From: Trematomus loennbergii | Taxonomy: Eukaryota > Chordata > Actinopteri > Perciformes > Nototheniidae | Assembly (NCBI GenBank): GCA_012861695.1 | Contig: JAAOOA010000006.1 | Coordinates: 33,537,434-33,601,433 of the forward strand | Length of the DNA: 64,000 nucleotides | Reading direction: 5' to 3' | Shown here: positions 42,641 to 53,816 of the stretch, piece by piece | Layout of the letters: the number at the start of each line of letters is the position of its first letter | How positions within the stretch are numbered: the first letter of the stretch is position 1 | Notes under the pieces: model-generated | The model's input: only the letters and a program-made list of their open reading frames with translations | What the model was told of the DNA's origin: nothing | Databases searched by the model: none | Program-made: the position numbers and the translations under genes

Positions 42641-43464
42641 ATTAAACTGTGTACACCCCTGGAGGTTTAGGCGATAGGAAACAAATTGGTGTGTACAAAT
42701 TTAAAACATGTAATTAATAAATGGGTGAAAATCGCTTGTGTACAGCATTAATATACCCCCATGACAGCTCATTTAGTGGGAATGCTGGTACAGCATTCCA
42801 ACTATATGTTATGCTACGGACAAAAAGTTTATTATTTTATTCCGCCGACTTATTTTGGCCCTCTTCTCCTCCGACATTCAACATCGCAGAAACTCCGTTC
42901 AAACATCAAAACGTTCAGCTCGGTCGGGAATCGCAGGCTATTATTTCTCTCATTCATAACTTTCATAATTCCAGAGATACATCCCATAATTCATCAAATG
43001 TTTAACCATTGAAGTCAATGGAGATATTCTTCAGACTTCAACAAATCTTCATGCGACTTCAACTGCTAACTGTTCATTCATACTTTCACTCAGAAACCTC
43101 ATTCCAACTTTAAAATGTTTCACATCTTTCTGACATTATTCGTGTAACACAACTTTTAAATCTGATTCTTACTTTTGAGATATTAAACATTGTTCAGACC
43201 TTGTTAAAGAGGTTTTCTTCAGATTTTAACATTAACTAGAGTGCGTGATGTCACAGCTAGAGTGGAGCAAATCTTGAAATTTGCCTTCATATATTTGTTT
43301 TAAACTGCCATAATTCCCAAACCCTACAGTCCTGAGACATCATTTTTCATGACAAACGTAGGAAAACATCTCGTAGCTTGAAAAATGACAAATAATTAAG
43401 CAAAAAAAATTAACAAAATGCCTCTTGAGGGCATGAAGTGACAAAAACGTTCAACATGTCTCCA
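42641..43464. repeat. Unclassified repeat-like DNA inside the inverted repeat
   Basis: Contains the short hairpin 'ggaatgctg'/'cagcattcc' (42779-42799) and a 'cattgaagtcaatggagata' block (43007-43026) typical of fish interspersed repeats. Overlapping frames at 42721-43012 have no recognisable domain. Confidence 0.4.
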
Positions 43465-43468
43465 TTAA

Positions 43469-44605
43469 CCTCTTAAGCCTGAGCCTGTTTTTCAGGTCTC
43501 AGGCTCGAAAATGACATTCCCAGACCATATCTTCCTTTCTAAAAGGGTTAAATTAATAATCTTTATTCTCAAAGTAATGATAAACCTGTGAGTTGGATGT
43601 AGAAAAGTCAGAATCAATATAGATGTTTTTTATTTTAAAGAAAATTTAGATTTTACATAGTAAAAAACTGTAAATTATAGTGTCCGTCCAAAAATTCTTT
43701 TTTCTTTTTTACTTATCGTGAAAACTACCCTTGGATGATGGGTTAGTAGACTAAAAGCTTTAGGAATCCAAAGTACAACATATAATAAGTACCCTGTATC
43801 AAGATTGATGCAAAACAAGTGAAATTTGACCTTTTAGAGAGATTTAGCCAAAAAAACCACTTCTGGGGTCATTTGGGTGGATTTGACCTATCTCTGGCCC
43901 CCTTGGTCGATTTTGATGAATGAAATCTCTTTATAACCGCTGGAGCCAATGGAATCGAGGGAAAGTTATATACACAGTGACGCGTTACCAAAGCCGGAAG
44001 CTGCATACACTCTGGTGGCTACCATTAGCAGCTAACTTTTCCGCTCCGATTTTTACATAAAAATGGAATTATGGATTATAAATAATTTTTTCAAAGGCAC
44101 AGGTACATTATCAACCTATGGATCAACAGTTGTAGCATTTTTTTATTTCGTTTTAATGCCATTGAACACGTCTTTTGACCTAATTGACAGCTACGGTGAG
44201 ACGATCTGCCGTAAATGCTCCGTAAAGGTACATGTTGTGATGTCTGTGTTTGCTTCCCCTGTCGCAAGTTTGGATCGCTCAGTGATGATACTATACCTAA
44301 ATAATCTGTGGAGTCTCAGCTTTAATCGGATATATTATGTGCAGCTACGATAAGTAATAAGGGTATCTTTATCTTTAATTGTGTGCCGCAGTGCGTTAGA
44401 ATTTTTCGCTCAGGGGTCATTTAGACGCTTCTTATGAGACTTGTGTTTTGTTTTGGTAAAAATGGTTCATATCTTCAGTTAGCTGAGATTCTTCCCGTTA
44501 ATCTGGTGCTACACATTAATAGTTTCATAAATGTTAAGAAGCCCTGAGACATTGTCTCGAAAAAAAAAACGGTGGGAGGGGTCCAATGGGGCCATGCTTA
44601 AGAGG
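43469..44605. mobile_element. TTAA-flanked piggyBac-like element, non-autonomous
   Basis: A 1137-bp element with tips 'cctcttaagc' and 'gcttaagagg', flanked by TTAA (43465-43468 and 44606-44609). Tips beginning CC and TTAA duplication are piggyBac features. The only notable frame (44063-44353, 96 codons) has no DDD transposase signature. Removing the element rejoins 'tctccaTTAAaaccaag', so it interrupts another repeat. Confidence 0.75.
44063..44353 (+). CDS. Small hypothetical frame inside TTAA element
   Basis: Ninety-six codons from ATG to stop, with a hydrophobic stretch near residues 20-36 and a CxxC-like 'CRKC' at 49-52. I do not recognise it, and no piggyBac transposase motif is present. 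It may be a decayed fragment or a chance frame. Confidence 0.15.
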   Translation: MELWIINNFFKGTGTLSTYGSTVVAFFYFVLMPLNTSFDLIDSYGETICRKCSVKVHVVMSVFASPVASLDRSVMILYLNNLWSLSFNRIYYVQLR

Positions 44606-45851
44606 TTAAAACCAAGCGGCAAACTCTGGGGAAGAGCCGGGACGCCTACGGAAGTGCCACAAACTGCAGTTCATATATTGGCCGATAGGCGCTGACTGCA
44701 GAAAGGAGCAATTTCCATAGACCCCATGTTAAAATGCCCAATTTCACAGCAAAAAAAACATGTTTCTACCCTATGGATCAATAAATATTATTGATATAGT
44801 TAGATTCCACCTTCATGATTATGAATCTGTGAGTGAATTGTTTTCTAACATGACCCTTTTATTTATATTAGGTCTTAAAGTTTTTGCATAAATTAGGGCG
44901 TGGTCACATTGAGTGACAGCTCTGTCAAGTGACTGCTGCTGTTAGCTTCTTGTCTCTCTGCTAGCTGCTCCGTCTCGTGAAGCTACAGGGACTCTGCCTG
45001 GTCAGTTCATCCAGGGAACACAACTTGACCCGGCCGTGTTTGTTTGTTCTTCATGCTTATATATCGGACTATTGTGACTCGCTCTGCGGTTAAAACAGAC
45101 GGTGCATGAATGCCGTTTTGCGGTAAGTGAAATTCGAGTACTTTATTTATGTGTTTATGATTTTAATCAGCTACGTAATGAATGTTAAGGCTTGGGTTAG
45201 CGTGTAAGCGAGTGGTAGCTACATCGGTGCTAACGATGCTAATCGTAGCCTCCAAGTTAACTTAAAACCATAGACTGTATATATAAAGGTTAAAACGAAA
45301 TAGACAAGTGTTAAGCGTTAAGTGGATAGTACTGTAGAACAAAAGGCTTCTGTTTGAGGTTGATAAAATAAGGTCATCCTTGTAACTTAGAGAGATATTT
45401 TATTATGTAGGTAGGAACTGTATGCATCGCTAAGGTTAATTTAAATTGGCTATGCTCAAGTATGTAGACAAGCTAACGTCGAAGTAGTGTATGTGAAATC
45501 AACCTCACAATAAGATGTGTGTATATTACAATTATTAATGTCATATTTCAAGATGATTACTTAGATATTACAATATGGTTGGTTGAGCTGGAGTTCATTA
45601 TTGAGCTTACACGTTAACGTCACAGTCATCTGAAGAACGAACCCAAACCTTGTTGTTTTTATTAATTGCATTACCAAATTGGTATCAAATAAACAGTAAG
45701 CATTGGTAACACAACTTCCAAAGTTACAGTAAAATAAAAAGGACCCTGACTCGGACAATACACAATCCAACATGTTCAACAGAAGAGAATAAGTTATATT
45801 GTTTGTACACATGGTTCTTTACATATATATCTGTTTGTTTAAAGTGTCCAG

Positions 45852-46531
45852 GTGATGCAGACAGGCTGGACCAGAGAGTGAGAGACAGAACTGGACTCCT
45901 CACAGCAGTGAACTTCAGCACAGGTACAAATACTCTTTTTTCATACTGTACAAAGAATCAAGAAAGATATTGGTTTAAATAAATGAAGTATTGACTTTAA
46001 TACACTGATATACATTCCATTAAACAATACTAAATACTAGATCACCTACACATCAGTGAAGTTGAGGGTTTTTTCCATGCAAAGGGTTACATTTAGATGT
46101 TAACAAGCAATATGACTGTCAGCTTTCTAATTTAAGGTATTGAAGGCAAAGCTATTAGTGACAACTGCTATTTATCTCTCAATATTGTCTGTAAAAACGT
46201 GGTAAAAGTTATGATTTCAGTGAGAACAGAGCAAGCTTCTACAGTTGCACTAAGTTTTGATAACAGTTAAATATTATTTTGATAATAAATATATTTCAAT
46301 GTTGATGAATTTCATACTGTTCATTCATAATCTGATTGTCTTTGTAGCTCACTGTTGAAATAAAAAAAACATTACAATTACAAAATAATTATATCTACAG
46401 CCCCTAAACACAAGCACACCTCTTTCATAAATAACACACTTGTTCTGCAATAATATGTTTTATGTTTCCTGTAATTTTTGTTAGGAAAGGACATGCCTGA
46501 AAGACACGACTCAACATTTTTCCTTCTCTGA
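45852..46531 (+). pseudogene. Candidate spliced frame in TIR element, plus strand
   Basis: A 72-bp segment after 'gtgtccag' (45852-45923) has an open frame and a donor 'caggtac'. A following acceptor 'ttgttag' opens a short frame from 46485 that reaches a stop at 46529-46531, with AATAAA at 46745. The reading frame from the upstream donor-like site at 45120 does not join cleanly, so the gene is either mis-modelled or broken. I do not recognise the product. Confidence 0.2.
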
Positions 46532-46999
46532 GGGTCAAGAAGAACATCCAAGAGGAAAATTAAAAGCTGATGTTATGAGATTTAAGACCAGTACAGGACA
46601 TTCACTAAGAAACTACTTTTATTGTGAAGTCAGCTGATCGAATGCACCTATTTCCACATCTACACTCCATCAGCTGATTATTTCTATTTGCCTCACTTTA
46701 TGAGCTTCACAACATGTACCTTGTACCGCAGAGTTTGCAACGCAAATAAATGGGGCCAATCTTCAGTCGATGTGAATGTGTAATCTAACATTTTCAGTAA
46801 GAATAATGGACAAAAGGAGTGCAAATACAAATTCAATTTATTGAAATGTGAACCAAAAGTTAATCAAACATGTTTTAAATAAAAAGCACATATGGACAGA
46901 AGGTGTAAACCTATTAAATGTATAAGTAAACACATTTAGTCAAATAAAGTGACAGACAAGGCCTGTGCAGGTGTCAGCTATGCAGCATGGGCTCCTCCA

Positions 47000-47132
47000 T
47001 CAGGCCTGGTCCTCCTCGCAGAGGAAACCCTCAGTCCTCTCCAAACCAACAGACAGGACGTCCATCACACGGAGGTTTCTCCCTGAAGTCTCTGCAGCTC
47101 TCTGGACACCACGCTGTCTCAATCCGTCCACA
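47000..47132 (-). pseudogene. Candidate 3' terminal exon in TIR element, minus strand
   Basis: On the minus strand, an acceptor 'tctcatattcag' precedes 43 open codons that start VDGLRQRGVQRAAETSG and end LCEEDQA with a stop at 47002-47000. An AATAAA polyadenylation signal follows on the same strand at 46842-46837. Composition and context fit a terminal coding exon of a transposon gene. The family is not recognised. Confidence 0.3.
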
Positions 47133-47940
47133 CTGAATATGAGAGGGGAAAATGAAAATAATAAATGCTTTAGACAATAAGAAATATAAAGTTGACTGTT
47201 GAGTTGCTCAGTTTTTTTAGATTGTCAATACTATTACTGTATAACTAATATCTCAGGTTAAGAGGCACCTTCAAATAAAGATTGGTCTTTAAATACATTT
47301 TGTCTTTTGAATTGTTTGTCTAAAGTCAAGGATCTAGAACTGGTACTTATAGTTTTAATGATACAGTCTGGTTATAATGCTGTTTGGAGGAGGCCTCACA
47401 GGTAAGAGCACTAACTAGCTACATCACATGCACCTTAGCTTAACTTAAATGTATTAAACGTATAATTAAGTGATAGCAAAATATAAATAACTAATGTCAT
47501 GCAAACATATTAATATTTGCTTGATTCCAGTGTTGCATTTAGCACATTGCATACAAACGTTAAGGATTTTAAGATTCTGAAGTATTATGCTAAAAACTCA
47601 ATAACTTAGATTATTATTTATAGTTTTGCTGAATAGTTTCATGTCCGCTTACCTTAGAAACGTAAAATGTGACGGCAGTGTGCAGATGGGGAAGCATGTT
47701 AGCTTAGCTTCTTAGCTTGAGCTAGCTCTGTTACTTCCCAGCTGGAGGCAGAAGGCCCGCCTCGGCTCCGCCTCTTTGCCCTTATTTGGAGCAGGCTGGA
47801 GCAGGTGGGAGTTAGACTCAGACGTCACTGTCGAGCCGTTAGTGGCCGACTCCGCCTACTAAGGGCTTCTCGGCAACTCTGCAGAATCCTATGGGTGACG
47901 TCACGGACCCTACGTCCATTTATATATACAGTCTATGGTT

Positions 47941-48272
47941 AAAACCCATTGTAATTTCAGGCTGATATTTCCTCACAGCAGCAGCCGCACACCTTTAGTT
48001 AAACTGCCAAAAAGGCCATATTATTTACCCGAAAGTACACAAAAATTACACTTCAGATACTCAACTTCCTTGACATGCTTCACGTTTTGAAATTTCACAG
48101 ATATCTGTTATGGTTCTTCCACAAAACGTTCACATGTAAGAGGTTTATCTCTCATTCAGAACAATGCAAACCTTTGATCTCTACAGAGCTCGTTAGCTCA
48201 ACTATAAACACCTGTGTAATGGAACACGATGATGTCATCACTCCAACTGACAGCAGTCAGTTCTAACTGTTC

Positions 48273-48274
<2 letters not shown>
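47941..48274. other. Non-coding stretch before CT microsatellite
   Basis: No gene was recognised. It has the same texture as the tandem unit region that follows and may be its leading edge. Confidence 0.4.
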
Positions 48275-48356
<82 letters not shown>

Positions 48357-48360
48357 CTCT

Positions 48361-48418
<58 letters not shown>
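48275..48418. repeat. (CT)n microsatellite with short (CA)n end
   Basis: About 135 bp of CT with two small interruptions ('ttctc', 'cctcttc'), then 'cacacacac'. Confidence 0.95.
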
Positions 48419-48420
48419 AT

Positions 48421-48985
48421 GTTCCAAACGGCCCAAAACTTCACAGGGTTGGTAACGATGCAGCCATCAACGCATCTAAGCGTATTATGGGGTGTCATCA
48501 AATGCCGTTGCCATGGCGACAGACCACTCGCCATGAAACACGATGTCGCTGTAAGTCCAATGGACACGGTCCAATCGTCCCCCAATCTTCACTTGTATAT
48601 CATCGGTCCATGCCTCAACAGCTCTACGCCAAATCTGAAATCTCACCATATGCCGTTTCCATGGAAACGCATCCCTCGCCATAAAACACGATGTCCCTTT
48701 AACTCCTATGAAAATGTTCAAAAAGTTCTCAAAATTCACATGTCTGCTAACAGTCCAGCCGTGAAGACATCTAAGAGACAGTTTTGAGATTTCTTCAAAT
48801 GCCGTTGCCATGGCAACACAATGCTTGCCATGAAACACGGTTTTCTCATAACTTCAGTGAAAATGCTTAAAACGACCCAAAACTTCACAGGTTTGGTGAC
48901 GATGCAGCCATCCACGCATCTAAGCGTATTATGGGGTGTCATCAAATGCCGTTGCCATGGCGACATATCATTCACCATCAAGTTA
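48421..48985. repeat. Tandem repeat with ~148-bp period, about 3.8 units
   Basis: The core 'tgccgttgccatgg' (or a close variant) recurs with equivalent positions at 48499, 48647, 48796 and 48943, spacings of 148, 149 and 147 bp. It is followed each time by a 'cgccatgaaacacga'-like block except at the truncated last unit. Units one and four are the most similar (444 bp apart), which suggests higher-order copying of three units. No coding function is seen. Confidence 0.8.
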
Positions 48986-50096
48986 GTTCAAAAGTTTGCA
49001 GTTCAAATATTCTGCTGCTTTTCCAAGCCTTTTTACTTTCTTTTCTTCTCTCATCATACATTCAAGCCCCCAGTGTTCATGTATCATTTCAATCTAAATT
49101 CTTCACTTTCTTCTTACACATTACATAGCAGCATAGCAGTTTAGCGTCAGATTTTCAGCATAAAGCATTCCCACTAGCAATTTCTTCAGGAATTGCATTC
49201 TCTAGTTGTTACTTTGTAATTCTACTCCACTACAATTCAGAGGTTAACCTGGTATTTTTACTCCACTACATTTATTTTAGTTACTTTGCAGATTCTGATT
49301 AATGATGTGAAATATAAACAACCCTTAAAGCAGACTTTAGTTACACCTTAGTAAAATTCAGGGAAGGTGATTGTCAAGTGCCAACAATCAGGAGAGATAT
49401 TTTGATAGTTGGTGCTTGAGAAGACTAAACATTTATCTGCAGATCTCTATAAAGTATATTCATTACTCGTTATTCTCTACTAATAGTTAATTAAAAACTG
49501 TATATAATGGCTATTTTGCACATCCCTTTCAAGATTTAAAGATTTTCAAAGGTTTATTGACATATCATACACAACTACGGTGTAGTTATGCAATGCATGA
49601 AAAACTTGGGTCACAGGTTCCTCAACAGTGCATAACAAGACATCTATCAATATGTGTGTATACCTCCACCATTAAACTGTCATATTCTGCACATTTCTTA
49701 TACTATCTACATACATCTTATAAGAGTATAATTAATATGTATAATATCAGTTAAAATACGTGCTTAAACATAGTTAACATTGCAGGAAAGCAATATATTA
49801 GACGTTAAGTACTTCGTCATCTGTAGATACCCCCAAAGCTTTTTTCTTATTCAAAAATAATAAAATTCAATAACGTGCTTTAACCACTAGGTGTGCCTTT
49901 CTATCAGCTGTGCACCGTTATGGTGTAAATACAGCCTATCTACCAATTGGATCAAATATAAAAGTCAGCCGAATTAGTGTTGATACTGCAAGGAGACGTA
50001 TTGTGTGAAAAGAAATGTAAGATGTTGTTTAATTGCTGATATATTTATGATCCACGTCACGTTTTCAGTTTTGGCGGCAGTTCTTCCTGTTTGTTT
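48986..50096. other. Non-coding stretch with hAT-like repeat fragment
   Basis: Positions 49205-49330 ('ttctactccactacaattca', 'tttttactccactacattta') match the hAT-like repeat at 21023-21816. The segment 49140-49200 ('cattcccactagcaatttct') is typical of fish interspersed repeats. The rest is A/T-rich and without genes. Confidence 0.5.
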
Positions 50097-50181
50097 GATT
50101 TTGGAAAATAGCTCGAAAACAAAACGTGATCCGTCTCTTAAATGTGTGTCAACCACTTATTTCGAGCTATTTTCCAAAATC
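50097..50181. repeat. Perfect 22-bp stem hairpin
   Basis: 'ttttggaaaatagctcgaaa' (50099-50118, with two more paired bases on the left) is the exact reverse complement of 50160-50179/50181, with a 41-nt loop. It lies just inside the right arm of the large inverted repeat. Such perfect stems occur in MITEs and cruciform-prone DNA, and RNA from here would fold strongly. Confidence 0.85.
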
Positions 50182-50266
50182 CTATGGAGAAATTGCATTG
50201 CATTTTTGTCGAAGGAACCGGAAGAAGTTTACTTCCGGGTTTTAGGACGCGTCACTGCGGTTCTCT

Positions 50267-51218
50267 ATACTGGCAACTTCTAATTATGGGAAATACGAAA
50301 ACGTCTTTTAAAACTACAATTCCCAGTAGAGACGTGCCATAGAACAAGTTGCGAAACACAATAGCCGGCATGTGTAGTTCTGGGGGGGGAGCTGGGCTGG
50401 ACCCGTTCGAGTCCAGTTTTGGATAGTCTGCCGTGGTTACATTCCATTTCAAAGAGCTGTTTGACACTCGGCGTAACCTTGTCGCACTGCCACTCCAACA
50501 TCCAATCACAGAGCTTGAGGACTAATCACGGGGTTTGTAAAGGAAAGCGGATGTTGTAGTAGTCCCAAACGATAGCTGAGGATTCTGGGTAGTGTAGTGT
50601 CTTCGGAAACTCTGTAGTGTCTAAACTCCGAAAAAACTATTTGTTTCTCCGAATCGAAGGTTATAAACACAAAAGCATTGTACACAATTTAAACCAATCA
50701 ATATTGTGTAATTAACAAGGATAAACTGATGTTTTTTAGTGGATGAATAATGCAGATATCAATGTGTAATCATTTGACAGTGAGGGAAATACTTCCGGTT
50801 TTATTATGAAAACTTCGAGACCGGAAATACTGTTTCACCCCGTGAGGGTTGATGCCAACTTTACATGGACGCTGCGTAAAGACGTAGTACACGTTCTCCT
50901 GGCGAGACCTCAAATCATCTTCGTGATATCTATCAAACTATAGATCCTACACATCCACTGGACGTAGATTATAAAAGTACAATATACACTTCTCGCTTAA
51001 AATCAAAGCATTTTAATGGCCAAACTATTCCACAATTTAGGATTTTCCAGGGAGGGTTATTTGTGAATAAACGACCCTCCGGAGCGTTTGCAATCAACGG
51101 GAGCATGTTGTTTCTTACACGAACTAGAGGTGCTACACTTTAAAACGTGACTATGGGTCGGAAATAAGCTGCTGAACAATCAACCTATTTGGTCGTTTTT
51201 CGTAGGAGGACAGGCTGA
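50267..51218 (-). repeat. Right arm of the 10.5-kb inverted repeat
   Basis: Reverse complement of the left arm at 40755-42640, without the MITE and without the extra ~600 bp. Diagnostic shared blocks include 'tttaaattgtgtacaatgct', 'gggaattgtagttttaaaag' and 'atggccaaactattc' in opposite orientations. The outer boundary is near the 'cgtaggaggacaggc' at 51203-51217. Confidence 0.7.
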
Positions 51219-51919
51219 AATATAACCATACTCTTGCAAAGAAATTCTGAAAATGTACTGCTTAATACGAATCATTGTCTTTCTTAAATGTTAGCATTGA
51301 CAAATATGCAGAAAGCCATAAAAAAGAGAATTCATGGGGCATATTCAAATGACTCTTTTTGGGGGATTTTTGCTCAAATGGAAAACATAGTTATTCTGAG
51401 GGACATGTTGTGATTGGTAGAAAAACGAATTGATGACTGTCAGAAGCAGGCCACTAAATAAAATGAACCAACACAGGGATAAACAAAAATGTAATTAATC
51501 AAAAATGTTAATATAGTATAGATTAACATTTTAAGAACATAAAAACATACATACAATACAGCTGAAATGACTGAGTGATTAATTTGCTTCAAGCATACCC
51601 TTACTTTTGTGCACTCCATTTCAATACTCTAATCCTGAAAGCAAGTGTTTCAGGTGCTTTTCAGTTCCTGAGAATATTTTGCTGCCCTATTATTATTGCT
51701 GTGGATCCATTTCAACATAAATAAAGTAAAACTGGAAAAACCCCACCATTTCCAAAAACACACATTTAAATGCATTTTCATTTCAGAGGTCTCCTATTAC
51801 ACACCTTTTCAGGTTTATTTAAGTATTTTTTGGCTACTACTATAATACGTTTACATGCTGTAATGTTAAAAAAACAAAAAACATTATTCCTCTCATACTA
51901 TCTGCCTGAACATACACAG
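51219..51919. other. Non-coding stretch with MITE fragment
   Basis: Positions 51766-51900 look like the same family as 9757-9987 ('aggtctcctattacac', 'tttacatgctgtaatgtt'). No gene was recognised. Confidence 0.45.
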
Positions 51920-52232
51920 TAAATTTCTCTGAGTAAAATTGACTCAAATTGAAGAAAATGTTACTCTAAAAATATAACATTTGGTCCCAACCTATATAGA
52001 GTAAAATGTACTCTTTGTTCAGAGTTGTATTTTTAGAGTTCATTTTACTCTATTATGTGCTTAGATTTGACTCTGCTTAATGGTTATTTACTCTATGTAG
52101 TGTATATTAAAAACAACTCTACTGCCATTTTACTCATAATAGAAGGTAATTTTACTCCCAATCGAATGTAATTTCACTCCAACTAGAAGGTAATTTTACT
52201 CCCAATAGAAGGTAATTTTACTCAGAATAGAA
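51920..52232. repeat. 'TTTTACTC'-rich region with 22-bp tandem repeat
   Basis: Scattered 'agtaaaa'/'ttttact' motifs lead into a 22-bp tandem array. The unit 'agaaggtaattttactccca' and its variants start at 52141, 52163, 52185 and 52207. Confidence 0.8.
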
Positions 52233-52451
52233 TAAATGAACCATAATGATCTTTACAATAAAAAAGGTCAATAAACCAAAGTGCTTAAGGAACATGAGTG
52301 GGCGTGTGTGAAGCTGACCATTGATCGGCCCGACCAAGCAAGGAGGCAGAGGCAGAGAGTTCAAATACAACCCGGTGTGGGCATTTATTCCCTTTGTGGT
52401 ACAGGATACACAGCCTCAATATGACTGTCTCACGTGAACACAGTCACCAGG

Positions 52452-52453
<2 letters not shown>

Positions 52454-52528
<75 letters not shown>

Positions 52529-52535
52529 TCTCACA

Positions 52536-52616
<81 letters not shown>
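52454..52616. repeat. Compound (CT)n-(CA)n microsatellite
   Basis: About 70 bp of CT, a mixed 'cacactctcacactctct' zone, then about 75 bp of CA. Confidence 0.95.
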
Positions 52617-52618
<2 letters not shown>

Positions 52619-53454
52619 CACACAGGAAAACAGAACCTAAATACACACAGGACTAATCAAACCAACAAGACACAGGTGAGGAGGGAGGAGAAAACACAGG
52701 GGACCAGGGCCCTTTCTCATGTCTTCAAATCCCATCCTCGACTCCTCGACTCCTCGGTCCTCCGGTAGTGACCGGAAATTAATTTTAGCGCGCCATGTTG
52801 AAGGACATCTCATTTCTCGAAATGCACATCGAGGACCGAGCATCGAGCGTCGAGGAGGCTCTCTGGAGGAGCTATAACCGAGGATACACTGATGGGTCCT
52901 CCACAGTCCTCCACGGCTCCTTCGTGGATGCATTTCCGGCAACAGTGATGTTTCAAAGAGTCGAGATGCACGGCCGGACTTATCTCAGCCAATGACAGCT
53001 CTGCATGCATCCCCTGGATATTATTTTATTAACTGCTTTCATCGCGACGCGATGTTTACAGTGAGAACAGCTGTGAGGTCCGTGCAGAAAGCAGAGCAGT
53101 GTGTATAATATATATCATATCACTCAGTATAACAGGCCTACTCTCTTTATTTGCTTTAGTTTAGTAGATATCTACAAACAAAGTCGATATTTTTCTAAAA
53201 CCATTTAGTGCTTCACATAATAAAATACACAACGGCTGTTAGCCTGATTATATGCTTTAGGAGCTGTAGGTGCGTGTGTGTGGTGTAGGTGTGTGTGGTA
53301 CAGTGTGTGCGTAGATGCAGCGGACAGACAGGTCTCAGTTGGTTTGGTGTCCTCTGCTTACTTGTAATACTTGTAAATAAAACTTTTGGCCCGTCATTTA
53401 TTTCCCTCATTGTAGCGACCAGAGAGGGGGGGGGATATATCCAGTCTCTGATAG

Positions 53455-53673
53455 TGTAGTATATAGTGCCGCGCACATATACCATCAGGACGTTACTGAT
53501 GTGGTGCGGCTGCGGAGTGATACTGTGTGTATGCAAGCCCGCATCTTGAACGCATGTATGTATCATGGCTGAAGACTTACTAAGTAAATAAAGATGCCTC
53601 ATACAAAGGTCTACGGATACCTTATTACTCTCCATGACCTGCGGTCAACTATATAGCATAAAGGACTATTACA
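53455..53673 (+). repeat. 5' LTR
   Basis: 219 bp from 'tgtagtatatagtgcc' to 'aaaggactattaca'. It includes a TATA-like 'tatata' at 53460-53465 and an AATAAA polyadenylation signal at 53587-53592, as expected for promoter (U3) and terminator (R) roles. It is identical to the 3' LTR as read. Confidence 0.97.
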
Positions 53674-53689
53674 TGGTGTCAGAAGTCGG
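53674..53689 (+). other. Primer binding site, tRNA-Leu type
   Basis: 'tggtgtcagaagtcgg' starts directly after the LTR. It is complementary to the 3' end of vertebrate tRNA-Leu (acceptor ...CTGACACCA), with one mismatch near its inner end by my recollection of the tRNA. It primes minus-strand DNA synthesis. Confidence 0.75.
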
Positions 53690-53816
53690 TCCAGTTCGTC
53701 ATTTTGCCGGAGGTAAACAGATGAAAGTTGTGTTAGCCTAAAGCCTAGCTAACAGGTGCGGTCCCCAGAGAGCGGGAGTCGCAATATTTTTTTTGGAAGA
53801 AAGAAAAAAGAGAGAG

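Larger units (their letters stand above)
45266..47940. mobile_element. Candidate 2.7-kb element with 22-bp TIRs
   Basis: 'aaccatagactgtatatata' and two further bases at 45266-45287 are the exact reverse complement of 47919-47940. The right subterminal region (47760-47915) has the 'gtgacgtca' and 'ctccgcct' texture of the fish family also seen at 15838-16140. The interior has splice-like junctions on both strands and two opposed polyadenylation signals (AATAAA at 46745-46750 on plus, 46842-46837 on minus). No duplication is clear at the ends (TTAA versus AAAA). The upstream 44610-45265 segment, including a splice-donor-like 'gcggtaagtg' (45119-45128), may belong to the same or an older element. 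Confidence 0.45.

Noticed and set aside
50385..50425. tRNA-like 'gttcgagtcc' T-arm motif
   Set aside because: No matching A-box, anticodon arm or acceptor stem at the right spacing. The same sequence occurs in both arms of the inverted repeat, so it belongs to a repeat.
53213..53635. 140-codon minus-strand frame repeated at 58010-58222
   Set aside because: It is the antisense of the LTR and therefore appears at both LTRs. There is no evidence of expression.
53793..53816. Upstream extension of gag-pol by eight codons
   Set aside because: The codon at 53793 is TTG, not ATG. The first in-frame ATG is at 53817.
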